Positions 22,180 through 31,747 of a stretch of DNA of 64,000 bases are shown piece by piece. The stretch comes from Pimelobacter simplex (GTDB taxonomy: Bacteria; Actinomycetota; Actinomycetes; Propionibacteriales; Nocardioidaceae). The position numbers and the translations under genes were made by a program. Position 1 is the stretch's first letter. Each line of letters begins with the position of its first letter. Under the pieces are notes generated by a model that made no database searches, was not told the DNA's origin, and worked only from the letters and a program-made list of their open reading frames with translations. The stretch covers positions 1-64,000 of the forward strand of contig JADCLI010000016.1 of assembly GCA_016803235.1 (NCBI GenBank), in the 5' to 3' direction.

Positions 22180-23553
22180 ATGGCCACGACCAGTCCTGAC
22201 AACCTCGGCAAGGTCTTCAAGGCCTACGACGTGCGCGGCCTCGTGGGTGAGCAGCTCGACGAGGACCTGGCGCGCGCGACCGGCGCGGCGTACGTCGAGG
22301 TGCTCGGCGTCGACGCGATGGTGATCGGCTACGACATGCGGCCCAGCTCGCCGTCCCTCGCCGGAGCCTTCGCCGACGGTGCGACCGCGGCCGGCGCCGA
22401 CGTCACCATGATCGGCCTGGCCTCGACCGACCAGCTCTACTTCGCCTCCGGTCACCTGAACCTGCCCGGCGCGATGTTCACCGCGAGCCACAACCCTGCG
22501 GCCTACAACGGCATCAAGATGTGCCGCGCCCTCGCGCAGCCCGTCGGCATGGAGAGCGGCCTCGCCGAGATCCGCGACCGGGTGGCCGCGGGCGGTCCGC
22601 CGGCCACCGGCAGCCGCACCGGGTCCATCGACTCCCACGACGTGCTGCAGGCCTACGCCGCGCACCTCCTCTCCCTCGCGCCCGTCGCCGGTCGCCGGCT
22701 CAAGGTCGTCGTCGACGCCGGCAACGGCATGGCCGGGCACACCGCGCCCGCCGTCTTCGGCCGCCTCGCCGGCCAGGTCGAGATGGTGCCGCTCTACTTC
22801 GAGCTCGACGGCACCTTCCCCAACCACGAGGCGAACCCGATCGAGCCCGACAACCTGGTCGACCTGCAGAAGGCGGTCATCGCCGAGCAGGCCGACATCG
22901 GCCTGGCCTTCGACGGCGACGCCGACCGCTGCTTCCTGGTCGACGAGCGGGGCGAGCTGGTCTCGCCGTCCACGCTGACCGCGCTGATCGCCGCCCGTGA
23001 GCTCGCCAAGGAGCCGGGCGCCACGGTCATCCACAACCTGATCACGTCACGGGCCGTGCCCGAGATCGTCGCCGAGCTGGGCGGCACGCCCGTCCGCACC
23101 CGGGTCGGGCACTCCTACATCAAGGCCACGATGGCCGAGACCGACGCGATCTTCGGCGGCGAGCACAGCGGCCACTTCTACTTCCGCGACTTCTGGCGTG
23201 CCGACTCCGGCATGCTCGCCGCGCTGCACGCGATGGCCGCGCTCGCCGAGTCCGACCGGCCGCTCTCGGCGCTGCTCGCCGACTACGCGCGCTACCCGCT
23301 CAGCGGGGAGATCAACAGCACGGTCGCCGACCAGCACGCGGTGCTCACCGCGCTGGAGGCGGCGTACGGCGGCCAGGACGGGGTCAGCGTCGACAAGCTC
23401 GACGGGCTGAGCGTGGGCCACCAGGACTGGGCGTTCAACGTGCGCGCCTCGAACACCGAGCCGCTGCTGCGGCTCAACGTCGAAGGAAAGGACCAGTCCA
23501 CCATGGCCCGAGTCCGGGACGAGGTCCTCGCGATCATCCGGAGCGGCAAGTGA
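22180..23553 (+). CDS. manB: Phosphomannomutase/phosphoglucomutase
   Basis: A 457-aa alpha-D-phosphohexomutase that converts mannose-6-phosphate to mannose-1-phosphate, feeding the guanylyltransferase at 12308. All four domain signatures are present: the phosphoserine loop TASHNP with Ser103, the metal loop DGDADRC, the sugar-specificity GEHSGH, and the phosphate-binding RASNTEPLLR near the C-terminus. Corresponds to Rv3257c in position. Its stop overlaps the next start as GTGA, so manB, the Trm112-like gene and the SIS gene are probably co-transcribed. Confidence 0.95.
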   Translation: MATTSPDNLGKVFKAYDVRGLVGEQLDEDLARATGAAYVEVLGVDAMVIGYDMRPSSPSLAGAFADGATAAGADVTMIGLASTDQLYFASGHLNLPGAMFTASHNPAAYNGIKMCRALAQPVGMESGLAEIRDRVAAGGPPATGSRTGSIDSHDVLQAYAAHLLSLAPVAGRRLKVVVDAGNGMAGHTAPAVFGRLAGQVEMVPLYFELDGTFPNHEANPIEPDNLVDLQKAVIAEQADIGLAFDGDADRCFLVDERGELVSPSTLTALIAARELAKEPGATVIHNLITSRAVPEIVAELGGTPVRTRVGHSYIKATMAETDAIFGGEHSGHFYFRDFWRADSGMLAALHAMAALAESDRPLSALLADYARYPLSGEINSTVADQHAVLTALEAAYGGQDGVSVDKLDGLSVGHQDWAFNVRASNTEPLLRLNVEGKDQSTMARVRDEVLAIIRSGK

Positions 23554-23741
23554 GCGCCGAGCAGGGCGGCATCTCGCCCGAGCTGCTGGCGATCGTCGTG
23601 TGCCCCTCCTGCAAGGGCGAGCTCGCGGTGACGCCCGCGGGGGAGTCGGTGGAGCTGGTGTGCCAGGGCTGCGGCCTCGCGTACCCCGTGCGCGACGGCA
23701 TCCCCGTGCTGTTGGTCGACGAGGCCCGTAAGCCGGCCTGA
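23550..23741 (+). CDS. Trm112-like zinc-ribbon protein
   Basis: A 63-aa protein with two CxxC knuckles (CPSC and CQGC) and the family tail YPVRDGIPVLLVDEA. In other organisms Trm112 activates methyltransferases; small bacterial members are found beside sugar or LPS genes with unclear roles. GTG start overlaps the manB stop, and only 1 bp separates it from the SIS gene. Confidence 0.87.
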   Translation: MSAEQGGISPELLAIVVCPSCKGELAVTPAGESVELVCQGCGLAYPVRDGIPVLLVDEARKPA

Positions 23742-23742
23742 C

Positions 23743-24768
23743 ATGGTCTGGTTCGACGAGTCCCGGCTGGACGACGAGGCGGCGCTCGCCACCGCCGACC
23801 TCCGGCTGCGCACCCTGGCCGAGTCCGGCTCCCGCGTACGGCGCGAGGTCGGCGACTCGGCCGACGCGATCGCCGAGGCGGTGGCTCGCTCGATCGAGAC
23901 CCGGCCGCGCGCCGTGATCGCGGCCGGGCCCGACTCCCGCCTGCTGCGGGCCGTGCTCGAGCCGTTCTGCCCGGTGCCCTTCGTGGCCTGGCCCTCGCCG
24001 GCGCTGCCGGGCTGGGCGGGCAGCCTCGACCTGGTCGTGGTGCTCGCCCCCGAGGGAGCCGACGCCGGTACGGCGCTGGCCGTGGCCGAGGCCGCGCGCC
24101 GCGGCTGCCAGCTCGTGGTGGCCGCGCCGCCCGGGTCGATGGTGGCCGAGCACGCGACCGGGCGCTGGACCACGCTGCTGCCGACCAGCACCGGCGACCA
24201 GCTCGCCACCGCCGTGGCGATGCTGTCCTTCCTCGACCAGGTCCACCTCGGCCCGTCCGCCGAGCCCGAGGCGGTGTCCGAGGCCCTCGACGCGGTCGCC
24301 ATCGCCTGCTCCCCGCACCGCGACATCTCGATCAACCCGGCGAAGATGCTGGCCATCTCGCTGGCCGACGCCGCCCCGCTGGTCTGGGGCGGCTCGGTCC
24401 TCGCCGCCCGCGCCGCGCGCCGGATCGCGGAGTCGATCCGCCGTACCTCGGGGCGGACCGCACTCGCCGGCGATGCCGAGCACCTGCTGCCCGTCGTCGA
24501 GGCCGCCCGGCCCCGCAACGTCTTCGCCGACCCGGTCGCCGACGGCACGGGCGATCGCCGCCCGGTGCTGGTCATGCTGGACGACGGCGTCGACGACCCC
24601 GTCGTTCGCGACCAGCGCCAGCGGCTCGAGGACGCCGCCCGCAACCACGACGTCCGGATCGAGCACGTCTCCTCCGAGGCGGCCGGGGAGGTGGCGCGGT
24701 ACGCCTCGCTGCTGCTGAGCGGCACCTACGCCGCCGAGTACCTCCGGCTGGGCCTCGTCGCCGACTGA
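23743..24768 (+). CDS. SIS-domain protein, probable phosphomannose isomerase
   Basis: A 341-aa protein at the place of mycobacterial Rv3256c. It resembles bifunctional phosphoglucose/phosphomannose isomerases: a SIS fold with PRAVIAAGPDSR, LVVVLAPEGADAGTALAVAEAARRGC and a late VWGGSVLAARAARRIAESI segment. No type I ManA cupin is seen nearby, although manA is the neighbour in M. tuberculosis, so this gene may provide mannose-6-phosphate from fructose-6-phosphate. The catalytic residues cannot be confirmed by eye. Confidence 0.75.
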   Translation: MVWFDESRLDDEAALATADLRLRTLAESGSRVRREVGDSADAIAEAVARSIETRPRAVIAAGPDSRLLRAVLEPFCPVPFVAWPSPALPGWAGSLDLVVVLAPEGADAGTALAVAEAARRGCQLVVAAPPGSMVAEHATGRWTTLLPTSTGDQLATAVAMLSFLDQVHLGPSAEPEAVSEALDAVAIACSPHRDISINPAKMLAISLADAAPLVWGGSVLAARAARRIAESIRRTSGRTALAGDAEHLLPVVEAARPRNVFADPVADGTGDRRPVLVMLDDGVDDPVVRDQRQRLEDAARNHDVRIEHVSSEAAGEVARYASLLLSGTYAAEYLRLGLVAD

Positions 24769-24852
24769 GCACGCCGTACCCGATCGGGACCGGTCGTGTC
24801 AGGTTGTCTGACACTTGGTCTCGGTGCCGGTGGTTCGGGTACCAAGGAGGGC

Positions 24853-25917
24853 ATGGCTACTCGGGACCCGTGGCTCGACAACGCGAAGATGGGCCTCATC
24901 GTCCTCGTCGTCGTCGGGCACCTGCTCGCGCTGTTGCCCGAGGACGGGCCGGGCGGTGACCTCTACGACTTCGTCTACCTGTGGCACATGCCGGCGTTCG
25001 TCTTCCTGTCGGGCTACCTGTCGCGGGGCTTCGGCTACAGCGCGACACGGCTGTGGCAGCTCGTCACGATCCTGCTGGTGCCCTACGTCGTCTTCGAGGG
25101 CGCGCTCGCCTGGTTCCGGATCAACGTCGGCGGCGAGCGGGTCGACCAGCTGTGGACCGACCCGCACTTCCCGATGTGGTACCTCCTCGCCCTGGTCGTC
25201 TGGCGCCTGGCGACCCCGCTGTTCCGGTCGCTGCCCGGCGGGTTCCTCCTCGCTGTGGGACTGTGCGTCGCCGGCGGCTTCCTGCAGGGCAGCTGGATGT
25301 GGTGGATGGACGCCCCCCGGATCCTCGGCTTCCTGCCGTTCTTCGTCCTCGGTCTCAAGACGACCCCGGAGAGCCTCGAGTGGCTGCGCGGCCGCTTCCC
25401 CGCCCTCCTCGGCGTGGTCACCTTCGGGGTGCTGGCGCTGTTCGCCCTCGACCTCGCCCAGTGGACCGAGCGCGCCCACCTGTACTACCGGCCCTACGAG
25501 CTGCTCGAGCAGCCGGTCGCCGGCGCCGTCCTGACCCGCCTGCTCATCGTCGCCCTGGGCGTCGCCGGGGCGTTCGCCTGGCTGGCGCTGGTGCCGCGCG
25601 TGGGCGGCTGGTTCACCCGGATGGGCGCCGCGACCATGGTGGTCTACCTCTTCCACGGGTTCGTCGTGAAGGAGCTGGAGTTCCTCGGCTTCGTCGAGTG
25701 GGCCCACGACCGGCCGTGGCTCGGCCTCGCCGCCGCGGTCGCGATCGGCGTGGGGGTGTCCCTCGCGCTCGCGGCCCCGCCGGTGCGGAGGGTCCTGGAG
25801 CGGGTCGTCGACCCGTTCGACGTCGCCCAGCGCCGGGTCCGCGAGGCGGTCCAGCTCACGACGGTCGTCCACGAGCAGGAGACCGCGGGCGCGGAGCTGG
25901 TGACGTCGGGCCGGTAG
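24853..25917 (+). CDS. Acyltransferase 3 family membrane protein
   Basis: A 354-aa polytopic protein with about ten hydrophobic segments. The N-terminal DNAKMGLIVLVVVGHLL and the following FVYLWHMPAFVFLSGYLS match acyltransferase family 3, including the catalytic His of VVGH; this branch resembles fucose 4-O-acetylase-like enzymes. It likely O-acetylates an envelope glycan. ATG 24853 is preferred because AAGGAGG lies just upstream (24844-24850), although its spacing is short. Confidence 0.87.
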   Translation: MATRDPWLDNAKMGLIVLVVVGHLLALLPEDGPGGDLYDFVYLWHMPAFVFLSGYLSRGFGYSATRLWQLVTILLVPYVVFEGALAWFRINVGGERVDQLWTDPHFPMWYLLALVVWRLATPLFRSLPGGFLLAVGLCVAGGFLQGSWMWWMDAPRILGFLPFFVLGLKTTPESLEWLRGRFPALLGVVTFGVLALFALDLAQWTERAHLYYRPYELLEQPVAGAVLTRLLIVALGVAGAFAWLALVPRVGGWFTRMGAATMVVYLFHGFVVKELEFLGFVEWAHDRPWLGLAAAVAIGVGVSLALAAPPVRRVLERVVDPFDVAQRRVREAVQLTTVVHEQETAGAELVTSGR

Positions 25918-25920
25918 CAT
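25915..25920 (+). promoter_or_regulatory. -10 hexamer overlapping the acyltransferase stop
   Basis: TAGCAT begins in the TAG stop of the acyltransferase gene and lies six bases before ATG 25927 of a nine-codon open frame that leads into the DUF808 gene. Confidence 0.45.
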
Positions 25921-25926
25921 TTCGGC

Positions 25927-25953
25927 ATGCCTCTCACCACGGACCGCGCCTGA
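25927..25953 (+). CDS. Leaderless 8-residue upstream ORF coupled to DUF808
   Basis: An ATG six bases past a TANNNT hexamer opens a frame MPLTTDRA whose TGA (25951-25953) shares its last base with the ATG of the DUF808 gene. DUF808 lacks a Shine-Dalgarno sequence, so ribosomes that start leaderlessly here could restart on DUF808. The peptide itself has no obvious function. Confidence 0.4.
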   Translation: MPLTTDRA

Positions 25954-26933
25954 TGAGCGCCGGCCTGTTCGGTCTCCTCGACGACGTCGCCGCCATCGCG
26001 AAGATGGCCGCCGCGTCGATCGACGACGTCGGTGCCGCCGCGGGTCGTGCCACGACCAAGGCCGCGGGAGTGGTGGTCGACGACACCGCGGTCACCCCGC
26101 AGTACGTCCACGGCGTCGCTGCCGAGCGTGAGCTGCCCATCGTCAAGCAGATCGCGATCGGCTCGATCCGCAACAAGCTGCTGCTGATCCTCCCGGCCGC
26201 GCTGCTGCTCAGCGAGTTCCTGCCCGACCTGCTCCCCGTCATCTTGATGATCGGCGGCACCTTCCTCGCCTACGAGGGAGCCCACAAGGTCTGGCACCTG
26301 CTCTCGAGGCACGACGACCACGACGTCCCGGCCACCGTGATCAGCCCGGAGGCCGAGAAGCAGATGGTCGCCGGCGCGATCCGGACCGACCTGATCCTGT
26401 CGGCGGAGATCATGGTGATCGCCCTCGACGAGGTGGCCGACGAGGGCTTCTGGGCGCGCCTCGCGATCCTCGTCGTGGTCGCGATCGCGATCACGATCGC
26501 CGTCTACGGCGTGGTCGCCCTCATCGTGAAGATGGACGACACCGGACTGCTGCTCTCCCAGCGCCGTTCGGCGCTCGCCCAGAAGGTCGGCCGCGGCCTG
26601 GTCGCGGCCATGCCGAGGCTGCTGACGGTCATCTCGCTCGTCGGCACCGTCGCCATGCTCTGGGTCGGCGGCCACATCCTCCTCGTCAACGTGCACGAGG
26701 TCGGCTGGTGGGACGCGCCCTACGAGTGGGTCCACGGCATCGAGCACGACATCGAGCACGCCGTCCACGGCTTCCTCGGCGCCACCCTCGCGTGGCTCGC
26801 CAACACCGGCATCTCCGCGGTCATCGGCCTCGCCGTCGGTGCCGTGGTCGTCGCGGTCGTGATGGTGCTGCCGTTCAAGGGCGACAAGGACCCGGTCGAG
26901 CGGTACGGAGAGGACGAGACCGCCGCCCACTGA
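25953..26933 (+). CDS. DUF808 (YedI-type) membrane protein
   Basis: A 326-aa inner-membrane protein of the DUF808 family. The N-terminus FGLLDDVAAIAKMAAASIDDVGAAAGRATTKAAGVVVDDTAVTP is the family hallmark; four or five hydrophobic segments follow (LLLILPAALLLSEF, LAILVVVAIAITIAVYGVVALI, ISAVIGLAVGAVVVAVVMVL). E. coli YedI is homologous and uncharacterised. It has no ribosome-binding site of its own and follows a tiny upstream frame. Convergent with ribH across 22 bp. Confidence 0.9.
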   Translation: MSAGLFGLLDDVAAIAKMAAASIDDVGAAAGRATTKAAGVVVDDTAVTPQYVHGVAAERELPIVKQIAIGSIRNKLLLILPAALLLSEFLPDLLPVILMIGGTFLAYEGAHKVWHLLSRHDDHDVPATVISPEAEKQMVAGAIRTDLILSAEIMVIALDEVADEGFWARLAILVVVAIAITIAVYGVVALIVKMDDTGLLLSQRRSALAQKVGRGLVAAMPRLLTVISLVGTVAMLWVGGHILLVNVHEVGWWDAPYEWVHGIEHDIEHAVHGFLGATLAWLANTGISAVIGLAVGAVVVAVVMVLPFKGDKDPVERYGEDETAAH

Positions 26934-26955
26934 CCGCCCGACCGGGCCCCCGGTC

Positions 26956-27420
26956 TCAGGCGGTGGGGAGCGCGGCCGTGGGGAGCTTGACGGTCGCGTC
27001 CAGCGCGGCGGCCAGCTCGCGGCCCTTCGTCTCGAAGTGGCGGCGGAAGTAGCTCGTGTGCTCGTCGTGCTCGTGGAAGTGGTGCGGCGTCAGCACCGCG
27101 GAGAACACCGGGACGTCGGCCTCCAGCTGGATCCGCATCAGCGCGTCGACCACCGTCGAGGCCACGAAGTCGTGACGGTAGATCCCGCCGTCGACGACCA
27201 GGGCCGCCGCCGCGACACCGGCGTAGCGGCCGGTGCGGGCGAGGCGTCGTACCTGCAGCGGGATCTCGAAGGCACCGGGCACGTGCACCACGTCGACGGC
27301 GTAGCCGCGCAGCTCGAGCTCGGTGCGGAAGGTGTCGACGGCGACGTCGACGATGTCGGCGTGCCAGCGCGCCGCGACGATCGCGACGGTGCCGGGCGTG
27401 CCGGGAGCGGTGGGTGACAT
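26956..27420 (-). CDS. ribH: 6,7-dimethyl-8-ribityllumazine synthase, RibH2-type
   Basis: A 154-aa enzyme for the penultimate step of riboflavin synthesis. Catalytic-fold motifs are visible: [29 protein letters not shown] and [15 protein letters not shown]. The last two differ from the usual type I enzyme and closely resemble rhizobial/Brucella type II (RibH2) proteins, which assemble as decamers (family knowledge). It stands alone, with no ribA/B/E/D genes nearby, and lies directly behind an FMN riboswitch. ATG 27420 follows a purine-rich AGAGGAGA. Confidence 0.93.
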   Translation of the reverse strand: MSPTAPGTPGTVAIVAARWHADIVDVAVDTFRTELELRGYAVDVVHVPGAFEIPLQVRRLARTGRYAGVAAAALVVDGGIYRHDFVASTVVDALMRIQLEADVPVFSAVLTPHHFHEHDEHTSYFRRHFETKGRELAAALDATVKLPTAALPTA

Positions 27421-27436
27421 GGGTTCTCCTCTTCGC

Positions 27437-27454
27437 GTGTCACCCAGGGCGTGA
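27437..27454 (-). promoter_or_regulatory. Expression-platform hairpin between FMN aptamer and ribH
   Basis: GTCAC and GTGAC arms with an adjoining CC/GG step form a small hairpin between the aptamer and the ribH start. It is a candidate element through which the riboswitch controls translation or early termination. Confidence 0.4.
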
Positions 27455-27472
27455 CGACGCGCGCGAGGCCCG

Positions 27473-27640
27473 TCGCGTTCTCTTCCCTCCGGACTGTGAC
27501 CGTCGGCTCCGGAGTCGCACCGGATCTGCTGACCCGTCCCGGTCGTGGCGACCGGGCCGGCGCTCGCGGGCTCGGCCGCCCCGGATCCGCCGGGACGCCC
27601 TCACCGCCGGTGGGGAGTTCCACCCCGCCCTGAGAACGTA
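27473..27640 (-). ncRNA. FMN riboswitch upstream of ribH
   Basis: Read on the minus strand, the conserved RFN core is present in order: GGGCGGGGTGGAACTCCCC, ACCGGCGGT, AGCCCGCGAGC, GGTCAGCAGATCCGGTG, CTCCGGAGCCGACGGTCAC and AGTCCGGAGGGAAGAGAAC. The closing P1 stem is ACGTTCTC with GAGAACG. It binds FMN and normally represses riboflavin synthesis genes when FMN is plentiful; here the only target is ribH, 53 bp downstream. Confidence 0.95.
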
Positions 27641-27647
27641 CGGCAGC

Positions 27648-27653
27648 AGGGTA
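27648..27653 (-). promoter_or_regulatory. -10 hexamer for the FMN riboswitch transcript
   Basis: TACCCT on the minus strand lies seven bases before the 5' strand of the riboswitch P1 stem, placing the transcription start at the aptamer boundary. Confidence 0.5.
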
Positions 27654-27721
27654 CTGGTCGCGCGCCCCCCTACGCCGCGTGCCCGTGTTCCCGATGATTC
27701 CCCGGGCCTCGGAGCACGCTT

Positions 27722-27727
27722 GTAGGG
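27722..27727 (+). promoter_or_regulatory. -10 hexamer of the ahcY promoter
   Basis: TAGGGT in CTTGTAGGGT gives a leader of about 85 nt before ATG 27819. The rest of the 27655-27818 gap holds no gene, and I see no SAH- or SAM-binding RNA core in it; a GAGGA stands shortly before the start codon. Confidence 0.4.
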
Positions 27728-27818
27728 TGTCCTGTGTCATGCGCGGGAGATCCCGACGATGCGCAGATGCGCCGCAGGACCCAGCTGTCACACGACACTC
27801 GAACCTCGAGGATCACTC

Positions 27819-29261
<1,443 letters not shown>

Positions 29262-29297
29262 GCAGCCACTGAGCGGCTACTGAGCAGTACGTCGACG

Positions 29298-29326
29298 AGG
29301 CTCGGCACCGTGGTGGTGCCGGGCCT
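29298..29326 (+). terminator. Hairpin between ahcY and mtrA
   Basis: AGGCTCGGCACC (29298-29309) pairs with GGTGCCGGGCCT (29315-29326) with one G-T wobble and a 5-nt loop. It lies 37 bp past the ahcY stop and 29 bp before the mtrA start; a likely terminator, though without a strong T-run. Confidence 0.65.
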
Positions 29327-29342
29327 TCGTCGTGCTCCCACC

Positions 29343-29348
29343 TACTAT
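29343..29348 (+). promoter_or_regulatory. -10 hexamer for leaderless mtrA
   Basis: TACTAT ends six bases before the GTG at 29355, directly after the ahcY terminator hairpin. Confidence 0.55.
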
Positions 29349-29354
29349 TGCGGC

Positions 29355-30062
29355 GTGACCCCGCCCTCCAGCGCGCCGTACCCCACGAAGGGACGCGTCC
29401 TCGTCGTCGATGACGACGCCCCGCTCGCGGAGATGCTCGGCATCGTGCTGGGGCAGGAGGGATTCGAGAGCCGGGTCTGTCCGCGGGGCGACCTCGCGCT
29501 GGCGGCGTTCCGGGACTACCGGCCGGACCTCGTGCTGCTCGACCTGATGCTGCCCGGCAAGGACGGCATCGACGTGTGCAAGGAGATCCGCGCCGAGTCC
29601 GGCGTGCCGATCGTCATGCTGACCGCCAAGGGCGACACCGTCGACGTCGTGGTGGGCCTGGAGTCGGGGGCCGACGACTACGTCGTCAAGCCGTTCAAGC
29701 CCAAGGAGCTGGTCGCGCGGATCAGGGCCCGGGTACGCCGGACCGAGGCCGTCCCGCACGAGGCGCTCAGCATCCGCGACGTCGAGATCGACGTGGCCGG
29801 GCACGCGGTGACCCGCGGGGGCGAGGAGATCTCGTTGACGCCGCTCGAGTTCGACCTGCTGCTCTGCCTGGCCCGCAAGCCCGGCCAGGTCTTCACCCGC
29901 CAGGCGCTCCTGGAGGAGGTCTGGGGCTACCAGCACGCCGCGGACACCCGCCTGGTCAACGTCCACGTGCAGCGGCTGCGCTCCAAGGTCGAGCACGATC
30001 CCGAGCACCCCGAGATCGTGCTGACGGTGCGCGGCGTCGGCTACAAGGCCGGCTCGGCCTAG
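29355..30062 (+). CDS. mtrA: Two-component response regulator MtrA
   Basis: A 235-aa OmpR/PhoB-type regulator. Receiver domain with acidic triad DDD at 19-21, phospho-acceptor Asp63 (LLDLMLP) and Lys in VVKPF; C-terminal winged helix ending VRGVGYKAG. It regulates cell-wall, division and replication genes in actinobacteria and is essential in mycobacteria. The GTG at 29355 is fixed by the promoter hexamer. Stop overlaps the mtrB start by one base, giving an mtrA-mtrB-lpqB operon. Confidence 0.97.
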   Translation: MTPPSSAPYPTKGRVLVVDDDAPLAEMLGIVLGQEGFESRVCPRGDLALAAFRDYRPDLVLLDLMLPGKDGIDVCKEIRAESGVPIVMLTAKGDTVDVVVGLESGADDYVVKPFKPKELVARIRARVRRTEAVPHEALSIRDVEIDVAGHAVTRGGEEISLTPLEFDLLLCLARKPGQVFTRQALLEEVWGYQHAADTRLVNVHVQRLRSKVEHDPEHPEIVLTVRGVGYKAGSA

Positions 30063-31747
30063 TGCTCGAGGCCCTCCGCCGGTGCTGGGGGTGGCTCGCA
30101 CCCCGGCTGCGACGCGCACTCACCTTCTGGCGGCGCTCGATCCAGGCCCGGGTCGTGGCGAGCACGGTCGTGCTGTCGGCGCTCGTGGTCAGCGCCGTCG
30201 GCTGGATCCTGCTGCAGCAGACCCGGGACGGCCTGCTGCGTCACCGAGCCGACGTCGTGCTCGGCGAGGTCGACGCGGAGGTCGCCGACGCCCAGGACCG
30301 GCTCGAGGCCGCGTCGGGACGCGAGGTCAACGCCAGTCGGCAGCAGCGCGACCTGGTCGACCCGATCATCGAGCGCGGCGCCAGCCGGGGGTACGCCGTG
30401 GTGCTGGCCGGTCCCGAGGGGGAGGACCCGGCGCTGCGGACCGGCGGCGGCGAGTACACCAGCGGCCTCGACCTGGTCAGCATCCCGACCTCGCTGGAGG
30501 AGCACTTCGACGGGCCGCGCCGCACGACGGCGTGGACCTACACCGAGATCGTCCGCACGACCGGTGCCGGGGCCGACGCCGAGACCACCCGGGAGCCGGG
30601 GATCGTGGTCGGCTCGCAGGTGCAGCTGCCGTCGGACGGGAAGACCTACACCCTCTACTTCCTCTTCCCGCTCGCCGAGGAGCAGGAGACGCTGAACCTG
30701 GTGACCCGGGCCCTGCTGACCGCCGCCGGCCTGCTGCTGGCTCTCGTCGCCGGCCTGACCTGGCTGGTCACCCGGCAGGTGGTCACCCCGATCCGGCTGG
30801 CGCGCCGGGTCGCCGAGCGGCTCGCCGCGGGACGGCTGCAGGAACGGCTCCAGGTGACCGGTGAGGACGACATCGCGCGACTGGCCTACTCGTTCAACCA
30901 GATGGCCACCAGCCTCCAGCGGCAGATCCGCCAGCTCGAGGAGCTCAGCTGGGTGCAGCGTCGGTTCGTGTCCGACGTCTCCCACGAACTGCGGACCCCG
31001 CTGACGACGGTGCGGATGGCCTCGGACGTGCTCCACGACGCCCGCGAGAGCTTCGACCCCGCGACGGCGCGCTCCGCCGAGCTGATGCAGGCCGAGCTCG
31101 ACCGCTTCGAGAACCTGCTCGTCGACCTGCTCGAGATCAGCCGCTTCGACGCCGGTGCCGCCGTCCTCGCCACCGAGAACGTCAACCTCGGCGACCTCGT
31201 ACGACGGGTCGTCGACGCCGCGCAGCCCCTGGCCGACCAGCGGGGGATCCGGGTGGAGGTCCGCGAGCCGGGGCACCCGGTGCAGGCCGACGTCGACGTG
31301 CGGCGGATCGAGCGGATCGTGCGCAACCTCGTCACCAATGCCATCGACCACGCCCTCGCCGACGACCCGACCGAGGCCGTCATCGTGCGGCTCGAGTCCG
31401 ACGAGGAGTCCGCCGCGATCACCGTGCGCGACCACGGCGTCGGCCTGGCGCCCGGGGAGGCCTCGATGGTGTTCAACCGGTTCTGGCGCTCCGACCCGGC
31501 GCGCACCCGCACCAGCGGCGGCACCGGCCTCGGCCTGGCCATCGCGCAGGAGGACGCCCACCTGCACGGCGGCTGGCTGCAGGCGTGGGGCAAGACCGGG
31601 CAGGGCGCGCAGTTCCGGCTCACCGTGCCCCGGCACGCCGGCGGCACCCTGCGCCACAGCCCGCTGCCCCTGGTCCCCGAGGACGCGATGTCGAGCGACG
31701 CCGCTGTCGTGGTCGGGCCCGCGGGCGTCGTACCGGAGGAGGAGTGA
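30062..31747 (+). CDS. mtrB: Sensor histidine kinase MtrB
   Basis: A 561-aa kinase, partner of MtrA. A first membrane helix near residues 30-50, an extracytoplasmic domain to about 215, a second helix (LLTAAGLLLALVAGLTWLVT), then HAMP (RRVAERLAAGRLQERL), the phospho-acceptor His308 in SHELRTPLTTVRM and the ATPase domain with RNLVTNAIDHA, DHGVGL and GGTGLGLAIAQ. The length is close to mycobacterial MtrB (about 567 aa). It shares one base with both neighbours, so translation is coupled. Confidence 0.96.
   Translation: MLEALRRCWGWLAPRLRRALTFWRRSIQARVVASTVVLSALVVSAVGWILLQQTRDGLLRHRADVVLGEVDAEVADAQDRLEAASGREVNASRQQRDLVDPIIERGASRGYAVVLAGPEGEDPALRTGGGEYTSGLDLVSIPTSLEEHFDGPRRTTAWTYTEIVRTTGAGADAETTREPGIVVGSQVQLPSDGKTYTLYFLFPLAEEQETLNLVTRALLTAAGLLLALVAGLTWLVTRQVVTPIRLARRVAERLAAGRLQERLQVTGEDDIARLAYSFNQMATSLQRQIRQLEELSWVQRRFVSDVSHELRTPLTTVRMASDVLHDARESFDPATARSAELMQAELDRFENLLVDLLEISRFDAGAAVLATENVNLGDLVRRVVDAAQPLADQRGIRVEVREPGHPVQADVDVRRIERIVRNLVTNAIDHALADDPTEAVIVRLESDEESAAITVRDHGVGLAPGEASMVFNRFWRSDPARTRTSGGTGLGLAIAQEDAHLHGGWLQAWGKTGQGAQFRLTVPRHAGGTLRHSPLPLVPEDAMSSDAAVVVGPAGVVPEEE

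Noticed and set aside
24799..25920. Minus-strand frame exactly opposite the acyltransferase.
   Set aside because: The plus strand encodes a clear membrane protein with family motifs and a ribosome site; the antisense product is Gly/Glu/Arg shadow.
27655..27818. Possible SAH or SAM riboswitch before ahcY.
   Set aside because: I could not find the conserved core of either class; only a promoter hexamer and a purine-rich site are visible.
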